The position numbers were made by a program, and so were the translations under genes. Below, piece after piece: positions 35,140 to 47,113 of a stretch of 64,000 nucleotides of DNA. Each line of letters starts with the position of its first letter. The first letter of the stretch is position 1. The DNA is from Lycium barbarum (taxonomy: Eukaryota > Streptophyta > Magnoliopsida > Solanales > Solanaceae): contig NC_083339.1 in NCBI RefSeq assembly GCF_019175385.1, positions 48,470,074 to 48,534,073 of the forward strand. Direction: 5' to 3'. A model generated the notes under the pieces. That model did no database searches, had not been told where the DNA came from, and worked only from the letters and a program-made list of their open reading frames with translations.

Positions 35140-35530
35140 TGAGACCGCTTACTATCAAGGGATGTGGTGGAATGAATGAGATCCCTCCTCCACTCTTTAA
35201 TCAGAGGTCTGATTTCAGGGGCGGAGCTAAAAGCTCAAATATGGATTTCGCTGAACCCAATAGCTTTTGTTTAAACAATGTGTTTTGTTAAAAAGTTCAT
35301 TAAATAAGTATAGATATTAAAATTTAGAGCATGTTATTAGCACTTGAAGTCGTCGTTCTAAAATCCAGAACCCATAAGGTTGAAATACTGACTACGCCTC
35401 TGTCTGATTCGAATTCCTGTGAATTAAGAAACCCCTAGTAGAAAGACCTTCTTTCTTTAATAGACACTACGCAACACTATAATGAATTAACCGGTCAATG
35501 AATTTTAGAGACCAGATAAAATACCAAAAA
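35140..35530 (+). mobile_element. SINE interrupted by a MITE
   Basis: 35140-35215 (AAGGGATGTGGTGGAATG, ATCCCTCCTCCACTC, TAATCAGAGGTCTGATT) joins 35403 onward (TCTGATTCGAATTCCTGTG, GAATTAAGAAACCCCTAG, AATAGACACTACG). Joined, it has a B-box-like GATTCGAATTCC and a typical plant SINE body; I recognise it from memory as Solanaceae-like. Ends and TSD not resolved; the tail may be near AATAAAAAG at 35535. Confidence 0.6.
35216..35402. mobile_element. hAT-like MITE inside the SINE
   Basis: 187 bp with ends CAGGGGCGGAGCTA and (inverted right end) CAGAGGCGTAGTCA. Flanked by an 8-bp duplication, tctgattt (35208-35215) and tctgattc (35403-35410), 7 of 8 matching, which is the hAT hallmark. No transposase. 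Confidence 0.8.
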
Positions 35531-35774
35531 TAAAAAGAAGGATTAAATCGCCTGGACCATGTACAAAATATAAAGATTTAAATGAAAGAATTATGATTGT
35601 GTTTCTTGTCCCTAATGTAAAACAGTGGTAATTGCAGTTCCATGATTTGCCTGAACTCGTCATCACTTATGGTTAATTAACTATAACACCCCAACACTCA
35701 AACCTGTACTTCAACTGATTATAAACTTGTTATGATGTTGTTACATGAAATTTTGTTTTAAGGTAAGGGGAATT
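35531..35774. other. Spacer before element E, no gene seen
   Basis: AT-rich host-like DNA. The 5 bp before element E are gaatt (35770-35774), its expected TSD. Confidence 0.4.
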
Positions 35775-36931
<1,157 letters not shown>

Positions 36932-36933
36932 AA

Positions 36934-36945
36934 TGGTATCAAAGT
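36934..36945 (+). other. Primer binding site of element E
   Basis: TGGTATCAAAGT, the SIRE-type variant of the tRNA-Met primer site, differing from the gypsy elements here (TGGTATCAGAGC). Confidence 0.85.
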
Positions 36946-36987
36946 AGGTGATTTGTAAAAGTTTAATACCTAGAAAGAATCTGTGAA

Positions 36988-38830
36988 ATGACAGCCCCAC
37001 CAGACTTGGAAGAAGGTCAATCATCCACTAGACCACCAGATTCAACGAAAAATTTTATGGGTGATGGAAGGCTAGGATGCATGACTTCATTATGGCTGAA
37101 GGCTCGGAGCTGTGGGACATCATTTGTGATTGTCCTTATGTCCCTATATACTAAGGAAGATAGGTAGGCTATGGAAAAGAACTACAAAGCCAAGAAGATT
37201 CTTGTCTGTGGCATAGGAGCAGATGAGTACAATCAAATTTCATCATGTACAACTGCTAAGGAGATCTGGGAAGCTCTCTAAACTGCCCATGAAAGAACAA
37301 CTCAAGTAAAAAACTCCATGATTGACATGCTCACTACAGAGTATGAGCTGTTCAAAATTAAAGAGGACGAATCTATCCATGTCATACACACTAGATTCAC
37401 CTCTATAATCAATGAGCTTAGCTCTGTAAGAAAGGTAATCACATCTACGAAACTGGTAAGGAAGCTACTCAAAGTTTTGCATGATTCTTGGAACAGCAAA
37501 GCAAACGCCATCTATGAAGCCAAAGATCTTGCTAAGCTGACTGTTGATGAACTAATAGGAAATCTCAAGATATATGAGTTGAGGATGACCTTGAAGAAGG
37601 TAGAAAAGAATAAAGTAAAGAAAGAAGGAAATCTTGTTCTTAAAGCTGCCACAGGGGATTCAAGTGACGATGAATCTGAAATGGCCTATCTTACACGGAG
37701 GTTTTATAAAATGATCAAGAAGAATAGTGGTTTCACCAAGACATGAATCTTCAGCAGAAACTTCAGAGGAAACGACAACTGTTGTCACAAATGTGGGAAA
37801 CCTGGTCACTTCATGAAGGATTGTCCTCAAAACAAGTAGGACAATTATGACAGGACTACCAGAATGAACCAGGTTCCTAACAGGAGATTCAGAAGAACAG
37901 AAGTTGCTGACGAGCTAGTAAAGCAAGCGCTTGCTGCATGGGGAGATTCCTCTAGTGAATATGAAGATGAAAATGACCAAGGGGACACATCAATGATAGA
38001 CATTAAAGATGAAGCAACTAAAAATGAGTCAATATTGGCACTTATGGATGAGTCTGACATGGATGGTGATGATGATAATGAGGATAAAGAGAGAAACTTT
38101 CTTGACATAAAGAAAAACTTGAAAGCTTACTCTAAAAAAAACTGATATCGTTATCAAGTATGTTAATTGATGCGTATCACGCTCTGGTTGCTGAGAAGGG
38201 TGAGCTGAATCAAGTAATTGATGAGATAGAGCAAGAAAGGGATGACATGCATATATCATCTAGAGAAATGAAGGAACAAATCTATGACACAAACCAACAA
38301 AACATTTTGTTGGAAATCCAAGCGAGAGAAGGCGTGAAAATGTCTTTCAAGGGAAAAGGTGATGCAAGTGAAACTCTTCTAGTGCTTGAAAATGAGTTAA
38401 AGATAGCAAAACTAATCCTTATTGTTGAGACTGAGAAGAATGAGGTAGTAGAAAAGGATTTGAAAAGGATCAAGTCTGATCTTGACAAAGCTCTCAAGTG
38501 GACCTGGTCTTCTGATGTGATTACCTCCATGTACAAGAGTAAAGGAGATGGTAAAGAAGGGCTTGGCTTTGAAAAAGAGAAAGTGCCCCACAATCCACAC
38601 ATGAAGTATGTCTCCATAACTACAAATTGGTTGTGCACTCACTGTAGGAAAGCAGGACACTACAAGGAGGCATGTAACGCAAGGATTGAGGCTCTTTAGA
38701 GGAACGAGAATTTTGTAAAAATGGGATTCAAAATAAGAGGAGATGGTCCTCAGAAGAAAGGTTCTCAAAAAATTATGAAGGGAACAGGTCCTCAAAAGAA
38801 AGGATCACAATAGGGGAGAAGAAATGTGCT
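36988..38830 (+). pseudogene. SIRE-type gag (element E)
   Basis: Starts at ATG 36988 (MTAPPDLEEGQSSTRPP). After an early frameshift the SIRE gag signature is readable (YGWWKARMHDFIMAE, SELWDIICDCPY), followed by the UBN2-type core at about 37318-37746. A zinc knuckle CHKCGKPGHFMKDC (about 37780) lies outside that frame after a stop. An acidic stretch (EYEDENDQGD, DESDMDGDDDNEDKE) and a coiled-coil segment (38160-38500) precede a second knuckle CTHCRKAGHYKEAC near 38635. The reading ends around IHPFCNYKGPKLFRVP, which in this lineage is just before protease. No protease, integrase or RT follows. Confidence 0.82.
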
Positions 38831-39549
38831 ACCCATATGGGCTAAGAGGAGCTTGATTCATCCCTTTTGTAATTATAAGGGACCCAAACTTTTCAGGGTT
38901 CCCAAAACCAATCAATGATTCCTCCTACAGGTTGGAGAGAGTGAAAAGTTGTTGTTATTTTGGTTAATTGGTCATGATAGCTCCTAGTTATTTTTTTTTT
39001 CTTTTCCCCCTTGAAGCCTTCATGTAAGGGTGTGCAACGTTGGTGACAAAAAGGAACATCTGAATTCAGGGAGTGTCAAAATTAAAGATCCAGCTATATA
39101 TGCATGACTGAATCAAGAGAGTATAAGCACAAGCAATAGTGCATACTTCAAAGTTTTTGCCTGATACACTCACCAATTTATCCAGGGACCTAGTCTTTGT
39201 GACTCAAGTTAGTAATCCTTTCAGCACTCATATATGTGTTTAAACTGCAGAATGTGCCAATCAAGTCATATGACTTTTACCAAAACATCTTTCAATATCA
39301 CGTCTCCAACGAATCATTACCTCTTTCTTGAACCGACCCGTTCCCTCTTCCTGCACCTCTTCTAAAACGTCACCTATCCCACCTTAAAAAACATCCTTCT
39401 TGTCTCCTTCTTCATTCACTAAAATTCCCCGATCGATAGTCTTTCCCTTTAAGCATCTCTCTTACACAAATTGGACTGAACCTCTCTATATCTCCCTCCA
39501 GTTACCAAGTGTTTCCTCATGTCATCAGCCCTCTCCAAACCAAAGCAAA
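38831..39549 (+). other. Non-coding stretch between gag and env-like gene of E
   Basis: About 720 bp where a 3-4 kb pol gene would be expected. I see no DSG protease motif, integrase or YVDD box in any frame. Contains a T-rich run (38990-39010). Either pol was deleted or this lineage never carried it. Confidence 0.6.
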
Positions 39550-41050
39550 ATGAACTCAAATTCTTCAGCCTCAAATTGCTTATCCTCTTCTGACAAAATA
39601 CAAATGAATCCTCCCAAAAATCTCTCACACATGGTCCCTCTGAAACTCGTAAGCGCAGGAGGACAAGGAAATTCGCTTCACTATCTGCCATTTCCAGTCA
39701 AAATGAGCAATGCAATCAAACTGAGAGTAAGAAAAGAAAAACAATGGGAAAGAGAGGGAGAAGCCATGCCGTTGAAAGGTGCAGTGATGAGGAAGAAGAG
39801 GAAAAATAAGAAACTTGTCTAATAAGAAGAAATTCTAAGGAAAAGGTGGTAGGTAAGATGGAAAGCTCTCTTAATCTTAAGTCTGAGGGTAACGAGAGTG
39901 AAAAATTGGGTAATGAAAGTTAAAGGGATAAGTTAGGAGAGGATAAAGATGTTCAATCCTCCTCCCAAAAGAAGAGAAAGATGGGTGTTAATGAGGAACC
40001 AGGTTCCTCAAAAAATCAAAAAGGAAAAGAGCACTTCCTGCAACAAAACGTTCTTTTTGGAAGAATCTTTGATTTCAACCTACGTGAGAAATCTGGCATG
40101 AAAGAATTAATAGAGATGGTGGAATTTCAAGGATGGACTCATCTCTTCACTCCAGCAGCACCTAGCGTGTACGAAGCAGAAGTGACTGAATTATACACCA
40201 GCCTGCTCAAAATTGATGATGGCGCTCTGACCTTAATGGCTAATGGAACCGAGTTTGTACTTTCTGAGTCAATACTTGCAGAAATTTTAGAAGTAAAGAG
40301 AGATAGAGTAAGAGCCATGATAGGGAAGGGATCCATTGGCTTCAAAAAGGTCATCGTCAAGGTAGCAAAGTCAGCAACAAAAGCGAGTCTCTAAAAAATG
40401 AGCTTAAGCCTGAGCACCAACTGGTCTTTGAATTCGTCAACAAAGTGCTCTTGCCAAGAGCGATGGAATGCTCTACCGTCATCGTGGCAGACCTGGTCCT
40501 CATGGAAGCTCTAATCTCTTTTGAACCGATCAACCTTTCAGCCATCATGATTGAGCGAATGATAAAAGTGGCAAGGACTGTGCAAGGGAAACCTAGTCTC
40601 CCTTATGGGTTCTTTCTAACAAAGGTACTTACTTGTACACTTCAAAGTGAGAACTGGAACAACCTCTCTAAGAACAAAAGAGCATGTGTTCTGTCTAGCT
40701 ACTTTAGAAGACTGCGGATATACGCCCAAAGCAGCAGGTAGTGCCAGTCCTTTCACCATCTCAATCTTGATTGAAGCTCAAGAAGCAAAAAATGCAGAGA
40801 TTCAGCAGCTTAAGAAAGAAAATGCCCTTCTAAAAGAAAAATTAGTTGAACAAATAGAAGCACCAGTTTCTGGTATGGAAGCAACAATAGAAATTGAAAA
40901 ACTGTGAGTTGACAGGGATCAATTAAAAGTCAGAGTGTATGAAGTTCGAGACCAAATGATGAAGGATCAACGAGCACATAGTGATAGAATTGATAAACTC
41001 CTTCAAGACGTAAACCGCCCCAGTCATCCTTCCCAGTCCTTGTCCCTCTA
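39550..41050 (+). pseudogene. env-like / plant-transposon-domain ORF of element E
   Basis: Corresponds to the extra ORF downstream of pol in SIRE-type copia elements. Start probably ATG 39550 (MNSNSSASNCLSSSDKIQ). A basic, NLS-like stretch follows in a shifted frame (SETRKRRRTRK, ESKKRKTMGKRGR). The conserved core lies at 39981-40394 (FDFNLREKSGMKELIEMVE, WTHLFTPAAPSVYEAEVTEL) and 40445-40741 (LLPRAMECSTVIVADLVLME, GKPSLPYGFFLTKV). This resembles the family called putative plant transposon protein (from memory, PF20167). The C-terminus is a coiled coil (AEIQQLKKENALLKEKLVEQ). At least three frameshifts or stops. No signal peptide or membrane segment seen, so envelope function is doubtful. Confidence 0.7.
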
Positions 41051-41317
41051 AAATGTAACTCTCTTTGTCTAAGTTTTTGTAACTACTTTTGTTGGCTTCT
41101 ATTAACTTTTCAAACAATTGCAGTTAATCATGACTTTTGGAAGAATTGCAGTTAATCATTATATAGATGTACTGAATTGGTTACTATTTGTTTCCTTGTC
41201 AATTTATCATTAGGCAATTACTCTCTTCTTGTAGTCTATTGCTAGCATGCTCACCTCTATTCTGTTGGTGGTTTGTTTCCCTAGTAGTTCTGGGTTAATT
41301 TGGTTGACTTACTTACT

Positions 41318-41340
41318 TTTTGATGATGCCGAAAGGGGGA
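41318..41340 (+). other. Polypurine-like block downstream of env-like gene
   Basis: TTTTTGATGATGCCGAAAGG then GGGA. Matches 15935-15959 in relic Q. In SIRE-type elements a second, LTR-adjacent purine block follows; in E that part is displaced by element J. Confidence 0.6.
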
Positions 41341-41351
41341 ATGAATGAATG

Positions 41352-41547
41352 TTGTTGAGGAGGGATGACGAATGTTTTTTATGAATGGATGATGTTGTGA
41401 AGGGAATGGATGTTGTTGTTGTTTTGCAATGCTATGCTTAAAAGGATTCTATTGTTGAGGAGGGATGATGAATGATGTTTATGAATGAATGATGTTGTGA
41501 AGGGAATGGATGTTGTTGTTTTGCGTTGCAATTCTTAAACGGATTCT
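41352..41547 (+). repeat. Two tandem copies of a 100-bp unit in element E
   Basis: 41352-41451 and 41452-about 41547 share TTGTTGAGGAGGGATGA, GATGATGTTGTGAAGGGAAT, GGATGTTGTTGTT and GGATTCT. The beginning of a third copy (GTTGCTAAGATG) follows. Confidence 0.85.
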
Positions 41548-41625
41548 GTTGCTAAGATGTATTATGATTTATAACTGGTCTATATCGCACGGGGAACAAG
41601 TGTGATTTGATTCTCAGGGAGAACA

Positions 41626-41699
41626 TGTAATGACCCATTTGGCCATTACTGCATTTCCGACCCTTTTGACCCTTTCTCGAGCTTAGTTAGCTCACTTTT
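41626..41699 (+). mobile_element. 5' LTR of gypsy element J, first 74 bp
   Basis: TGTAATGACCCATTTGG ... CGACCCTTTTGACCCTTTC matches the start of the 3' LTR of J at 49784. Cut at 41699 by solo LTR K and resumed at 44406. The 5 bp before it are gaaca (41621-41625). Confidence 0.85.
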
Positions 41700-43697
41700 A
41701 GTTACACCTCACCCCTCGGGACTAGCATTATATCGTAGCATAAGCCGGGAAATGGGAGTACTCTTGGATCGCGGGAGAATTAAGTGGTATCCGGTGCTTT
41801 GCAAACGGTAAGATTTGTTTTAAGCACATTTAATAGATAATGTTATGTATGGAGTATCTCGGAAGAGTTGGAGGTCAAGCGAAGTGAAGTGAAGTAGATT
41901 TGGAAAGAGTTGGTTAAGTTCCGGGAAGGACAACCTTGGAACCAAGGGACATAACCCTTATCAAGAATTATTACTGATAAACATCATGTATGGAAAGTTT
42001 CAGAAGGTTCTGGGAGCAAGCGGATTGAAGAAAAGAAAGTTAGTAAGACTTTGGAACAAGTTGATGGAATTTCGGAAGCCAAATTTGGACCAATTAAATG
42101 GGAGTGTAACTTTTAGCTTACAAGGAGTTTTGAGGTGTTTCAAGAGCCTAAAATGAAGTTCGTCGAGTCTAGAATCCAACGCAACAAACTGTTCATCCAT
42201 GCGACATCAGAATAGGAAGTTATGAGCATTTTAAAATGGACTGCTAGAGGCCCGTGAACCTACGCAGAAATTCTAGAAATCACTTAAAGGCCCACTAATT
42301 TCGGTCCATTAAGCCAAACCCGACCCAACCTCCTATAAATACCCCACAACCTTATCATTTCACCTCATTTCACCCCCAAAAATCAGTCCATATCCATGAG
42401 AGGTTACTTAGTGAGAGATTAAGGCTAATTTAGACCAATCCAAGGTAACTAGTGTCAAATCCAAGCCCGGGAGGCGCATATGACTTCGTGGATTTCAGGT
42501 CTGTCATCGGATCATGGACATAAGGGACGGAACCCTCACATGAAACTGATTTTTGAAGCTTCCAATGTTAATTAAGGTAAATCCCTCACTATTATTGTTA
42601 ATTAAAGTAATCCGTAGCAATACTCGCTAAATTATCATGTATTAAATTAAATTGATTGAGAAGTGGGTGTCTCTTTGTAATGGGTGTTATGGATAGATTT
42701 ATATAAATATTGGCTTGAATGGATGTTGTTGGTACTGGTGGTTGTCGTTATTGTTGTTTTTTTTGGTGTTGTTGTGGTTGTTATGGCAAAGCCAGGATGT
42801 AGTAGAAACAGAGGAGGTGAGGCCGAAATTTCCGCCAATTAAACTCTTCAGGACTATAAGATTTAGGTAAGTTGAATCTGCGAATCTACGAAATGAACTA
42901 AGAAATTATTATTGATATAGGTTTCGGGACGAGGGGACAAGCAGTAGAATAAGGGAGCGAGTCGGATTAGCAAGACAGCAGAGACATGTATGTAAGGTTT
43001 GGCTGTCCTCATTTCCTTGGCATGAGTCTTAGAACTATTTAGCGTGCATGCTCCTCCATTCAAACCATCCGAAGTTTTAGAAAGAAAGGATACATTTTTA
43101 TAAGAAAGCCGGATTTTGAGAAAAAGCCATGTTTTGCGAGATGTACAGATTTTATGGAAAAGTATATTTTATACGATTTTCTCTAAAAGAGCTTATTGAT
43201 TATGACTAAAAGTCCGTTAGTGCGCATTCCTTGACCCTTGTTAAATTCCACAAAATGTCATGTGTAATCCTTATGCTTGTTTATTCATATCATAACTATT
43301 ATTGATTGTCCTTTGGCCTCGATATACATTCAATAACTAATTCTGAGGTCATGACCTTACGTCACTCTGAAAGGCCCATGTCTATTTCTTGAACTCTTCA
43401 TGCATTTATATATATACTCTATTTGCACTATTTTACTTGCTGAGCCGCGCTATAGTCGACCGGGTACGATATGTAGATGTGCAACCATTGATCAGTTGGG
43501 TATGTTTATCGAGTCCCGAAAAGGGCATGGTACGTTATGATGATGATGATATAAAGTTTCCCCGGACGCGGGATGCCTCGAACGTGGGAGGATATGATGT
43601 TGATGATGCTTATTTATCGAGTCGCGAAAAGGCCGGGTAAGATATCCCACTAGGTTATGTCTTGATGATGCTTATATATATAATGTACCCGGCCCTA

Positions 43698-43698
43698 G

Positions 43699-43737
<39 letters not shown>
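43698..43737. repeat. (TA)n(CA)n microsatellite
   Basis: Compound dinucleotide repeat in LTR K. Confidence 0.95.
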
Positions 43738-44237
43738 TATATTGCATGTGAAAAATGGTTTTATCATGCATTGCATATTAACTGCTTTCACATTATGTCC
43801 TGCGTTTTTCTTATCTTATGGTTATGTCTTATTTCATTGTCGTATTTCATCCTACCTTACATACTCAATACATATTTTCCGTATTGACTGTTCTATTTGG
43901 AACTTGTATCTCGTTCAGTAGGTCAGGACAAGTTCAAAGAAAGAGTACCGTGATAGGAGCACCACCAGTGGGGTCCGCAAGTGCCATTTATCCAGGCATT
44001 CTTATTTTGGTATAATATTATGTTACTATGGATTTTGTAAATGCATTTTGGACTCGTCGGTGGACGTGTGGTCCCGACTTGTTATGATGGTTATCTTTAC
44101 TACTCTTAGAGGCTCGTAGACTGTGTCAGTATGTCAATGTTAGTCGTGAGGGTTACGTGTTGCTAAATAGGCCTATCTGACTGATGTTATCTTTTGGTGG
44201 CGGCCACGTCAGCGCGCGTAATATGATATTGCACATA

Positions 44238-44239
<2 letters not shown>

Positions 44240-44281
<42 letters not shown>
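44240..44281. repeat. (AT)n microsatellite
   Basis: About 21 AT units in LTR K. Confidence 0.95.
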
Positions 44282-44283
<2 letters not shown>

Positions 44284-44405
44284 CCCTCGTCCTGTCTGGG
44301 TGGTTCTGTGATTGTTGTGATTGTGCTATTTAGTTCAGGTTAGCTCATCTGGCATTCCGGTCGTAAGGTCGGGTGCCCGTCAGGCCATCCAGCGGGGGTG
44401 TGACA

Positions 44406-47098
44406 TTTTTACCAAAGGGGACCGTCGACACGCTTCTCGAGGTGTTTGGGGTTGATTTTAGTGACTTTTTGGGAAAGATTGGCTTTAAGCGAAAAAGAGT
44501 CGACTCAAAGTTGACTTTTGGGTAAACCGATCTTTTTCGAAAATTCATCGATTCTAAGATGTTCGGATGGTCATTTAGAACTTGTGTGCATAACTGATTC
44601 GGTTCCCAACGCACTCGGATGCATTTTGGGACCTTGGGTTGGAAAGTTGAAATTGAGGTATCGGGGGTTGACTCAATCAACGATACCCCCGTTGTTAAAT
44701 ATAAGGCCACGAGTACGTTCGTAGCGTGTTGTTATTTGTGTCTGTGTATATGCTTTGTGAGCAGATGGCCTCGAGAGTTAGTTAGAAATTCGGGATTGAA
44801 TTGTGTTATTTTGGAAATTTTTGATACTGGAGCCCGCCATGGTGGCACCCAACGGTACCGCCGTAGCTGTTGGTGGACCACCATAATGACCCAGAGCGCT
44901 TGTGGGATACCGTTACGACGGTTTGAGAGGCTGTCGGGGTGGGACTGCTGCCGCCGTAACGATATCGAGCCTGTTATTTCATTAATTGTGTATAAAAAGC
45001 CCTTAGTCTCTTATTTATTACTATTCCAAAAATTGAGCTTTTGGGAGCAATTCTAGAGTATTCTTGGAGAAGATTCTTGGTGGTAAGTCCTTCAAATCTC
45101 TTTGCAATTCCATTACCCCTAATCATCTTAGAATCTTTTTACCTTGTTAGTTCATTATGCAGTCGAAGATTAAAAGTGGGTTTACTGAATATTCTATCTA
45201 GGCTTCTAAATCATGATTTGTTGGTTGGGTTAGCTTCTTGAAGCATTGAATTGATGATTAGAATCCTTTATTTCATAATTTCTTCCTAATTAGAGGCTAA
45301 TTTGTGGAATTGTAAGTTAGGGTTTATACCCAAATTTGGGGATTTTGCCTATAATCCGAAATTGAGTAAATTACTGATTATTCTAGCTTGCTATTGATGA
45401 GAATTGATCACCTAGAGGTTTAATTTTTTGTTGGGACCTTTAGATTCCTAATTTCACCCTTTTAGTTCATAAACCCTATTCCATAGGTTGTGGATTGGGT
45501 CTTCAATAGAAGTAGGGTTTGTTTTGATATTCTTCTTGATTCCAATTTCATGATTCGAAAATGCTTAGACCTTTTTGATCTCGAGGCTCCAAGGAAAGGA
45601 AAAACTAAGCTGTGATTGTTGGTGATATTGCTGTTCAACCTTCCAGGTAGGTTACTATTTACCCTATGAGTAGACTTCATTTAACGAAGAATATATTAAG
45701 ACGATATTGTCGGAGAAAACATGTAAACCTTCGGGTATGAAGTTGAGTTGGATATTGTTTTAGGTTGGGCCCTGTTGTGTGATTGGGGCTAACCACGCCG
45801 TTGTGTTGTGACTTGATTTGTTCTATTGTTGTTAGCTTGATACCACGTGGTAATGGTAATATTAGAGATTATTTATATACCTTGTTCATGATATTGTGGT
45901 ATCTTACTTGTTGACATTTGATACAAGGATAGAGTTTTATATAGCTTGTGTAGCCGTTTTATGATATTGTGGTATCTTACTTGTTGGCGTTTGATACGAG
46001 GATAGTGTTCTATATGAATTATGTAGCCTTCTCATGATATTGTTGGTGTACCTATGCTTGGTACATGTGATATTGATCTGATCATTGATGTTGAACTTAT
46101 ACGTTACATGCATTCTCATCCTTTATTATATACTATTGATACATTGATGATACTTAAGGAAACACTATGATGAGCTAGGCTTAGTTGGATGAGAGTGATG
46201 TGAGGATCGATATTCGATGGTTGTTTCGAAATCGTGGTTGTGTGGTAGTGAATCCCGAGGTTTGTACGAGGATCGTGAGGTAGCGGTATCCGGGTTGTCG
46301 CCAGATCGTGAGGTACATGGACTCCGCGGGTCTCCATGGGTTGTGCTATCGAGATGTCGATACTTCCGTCCGGAGTACATATGTACACATTATTGCATTG
46401 CATCTACATTTCATACATTATTGCATTGCATTGCATTATGGCTTTATGTTGATGATCTGGTGATATACTTGTGTTATTTGTATTCAGATTGATTATATTG
46501 AGACTTGGCTCACTTGCGATTAGATGCTATAACCTAGGCGACGACATGTGCCTGGTTTCTGATTTGTGTTAACTTATACTTGTTGATTTACATGTTTATC
46601 TTACTTTATTGTCTTGATTATGTTAGCTAGACTTAGTCGGCCTACGATACCTACCAGTACTGTGGTTTTGTACGAACCTGCACTTGCTGCTTTATTTTAT
46701 GAATGCAGAATTCTTGGTGGGTTCGACCTCTGTTTCTCATGGCTGACAGTCACTCCGAGAGTTGCTTAGAGTCTACAGGCTGAGCACGAGATGTCCCCCG
46801 CCTTGAAGATCCTCTGTTATTTATGTATTATTTTCTATTCCGAGACATATTCAGACTTGATGTATTATTGATATTCCAGACTTGTAGATTTTAGTTAGAT
46901 GCTCTTGTATGACCAGATCAAATGCTGAGGCGGATTTCATTTACTTCCGCATTTTCTTATTTATATTATAACTGTGAGACATTCGCTATTTTACTTCTTT
47001 CGCTACTTTTTATTATTTGTGAATTTTGAGTTAAGGTTTCACCTACTGAGGTGGGAAAGGTAGGTGCCCGCACGAATTAGTGAAATTAGGTCGTGACA
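44406..47098 (+). mobile_element. 5' LTR of gypsy element J, main part
   Basis: Continues LTR J after K. Ends TTAGGTCGTGACA at 47098, next to the PBS. Palindrome array 44838-44965, TATA box TGTATAAAAAGC near 44988, donor-like GTGGTAAGTCC with GT at 45083, acceptor-like TGAATGCAG at 46708. Total LTR length without K is about 2.76 kb. Confidence 0.88.
44838..44965 (+). repeat. Palindrome array, 5' LTR of J
   Basis: Includes TGGTGGACCACCA, CGGTACCG and inverted CCGCCGTA/TACGGCGG-like half-sites. About 25 bp upstream of the TATA box. Confidence 0.75.
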
Positions 47099-47101
47099 AG
47101 T

Positions 47102-47113
47102 TGGTATCAGAGC
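47102..47113 (+). other. Primer binding site of element J
   Basis: TGGTATCAGAGC, three bases after the LTR. Confidence 0.92.

Larger units (their letters stand above)
41700..44405 (+). mobile_element. Solo gypsy LTR K inside LTR J
   Basis: 2,706 bp, AGTTACACCTCACC (TG mutated to AG) to GGGGGTGTGACA. Flanks are ctttt (41695-41699) and ttttt (44406-44410). The 3' LTR of J shows the uninterrupted site (GCTGACTTTTGTCCC), so the flank is a TSD with one mutation. Contains TATA-like CCTATAAATACC (about 42331), donor-like AAGGTAACT (42442), GA-rich repeats with ATCGAGTCCCG/ATCGAGTCGCG (43500-43640), and (TA)n(CA)n and (AT)n microsatellites. No palindrome array of the type in the other LTRs. Confidence 0.85.

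Noticed and set aside
39400..39822. 140-codon open frame starting MSPSSFTKIP as an independent gene
   Set aside because: It overlaps the N-terminal part of the env-like ORF of E in a mixed frame. The basic stretch conserved in that family is read in another frame, so this is partly a shadow.
44619..45056. 145-codon open frame in LTR J, and its counterpart near 50007-50324
   Set aside because: They are LTR promoter sequence. Both LTRs keep similar frames because they are copies of each other; no domain is recognisable.
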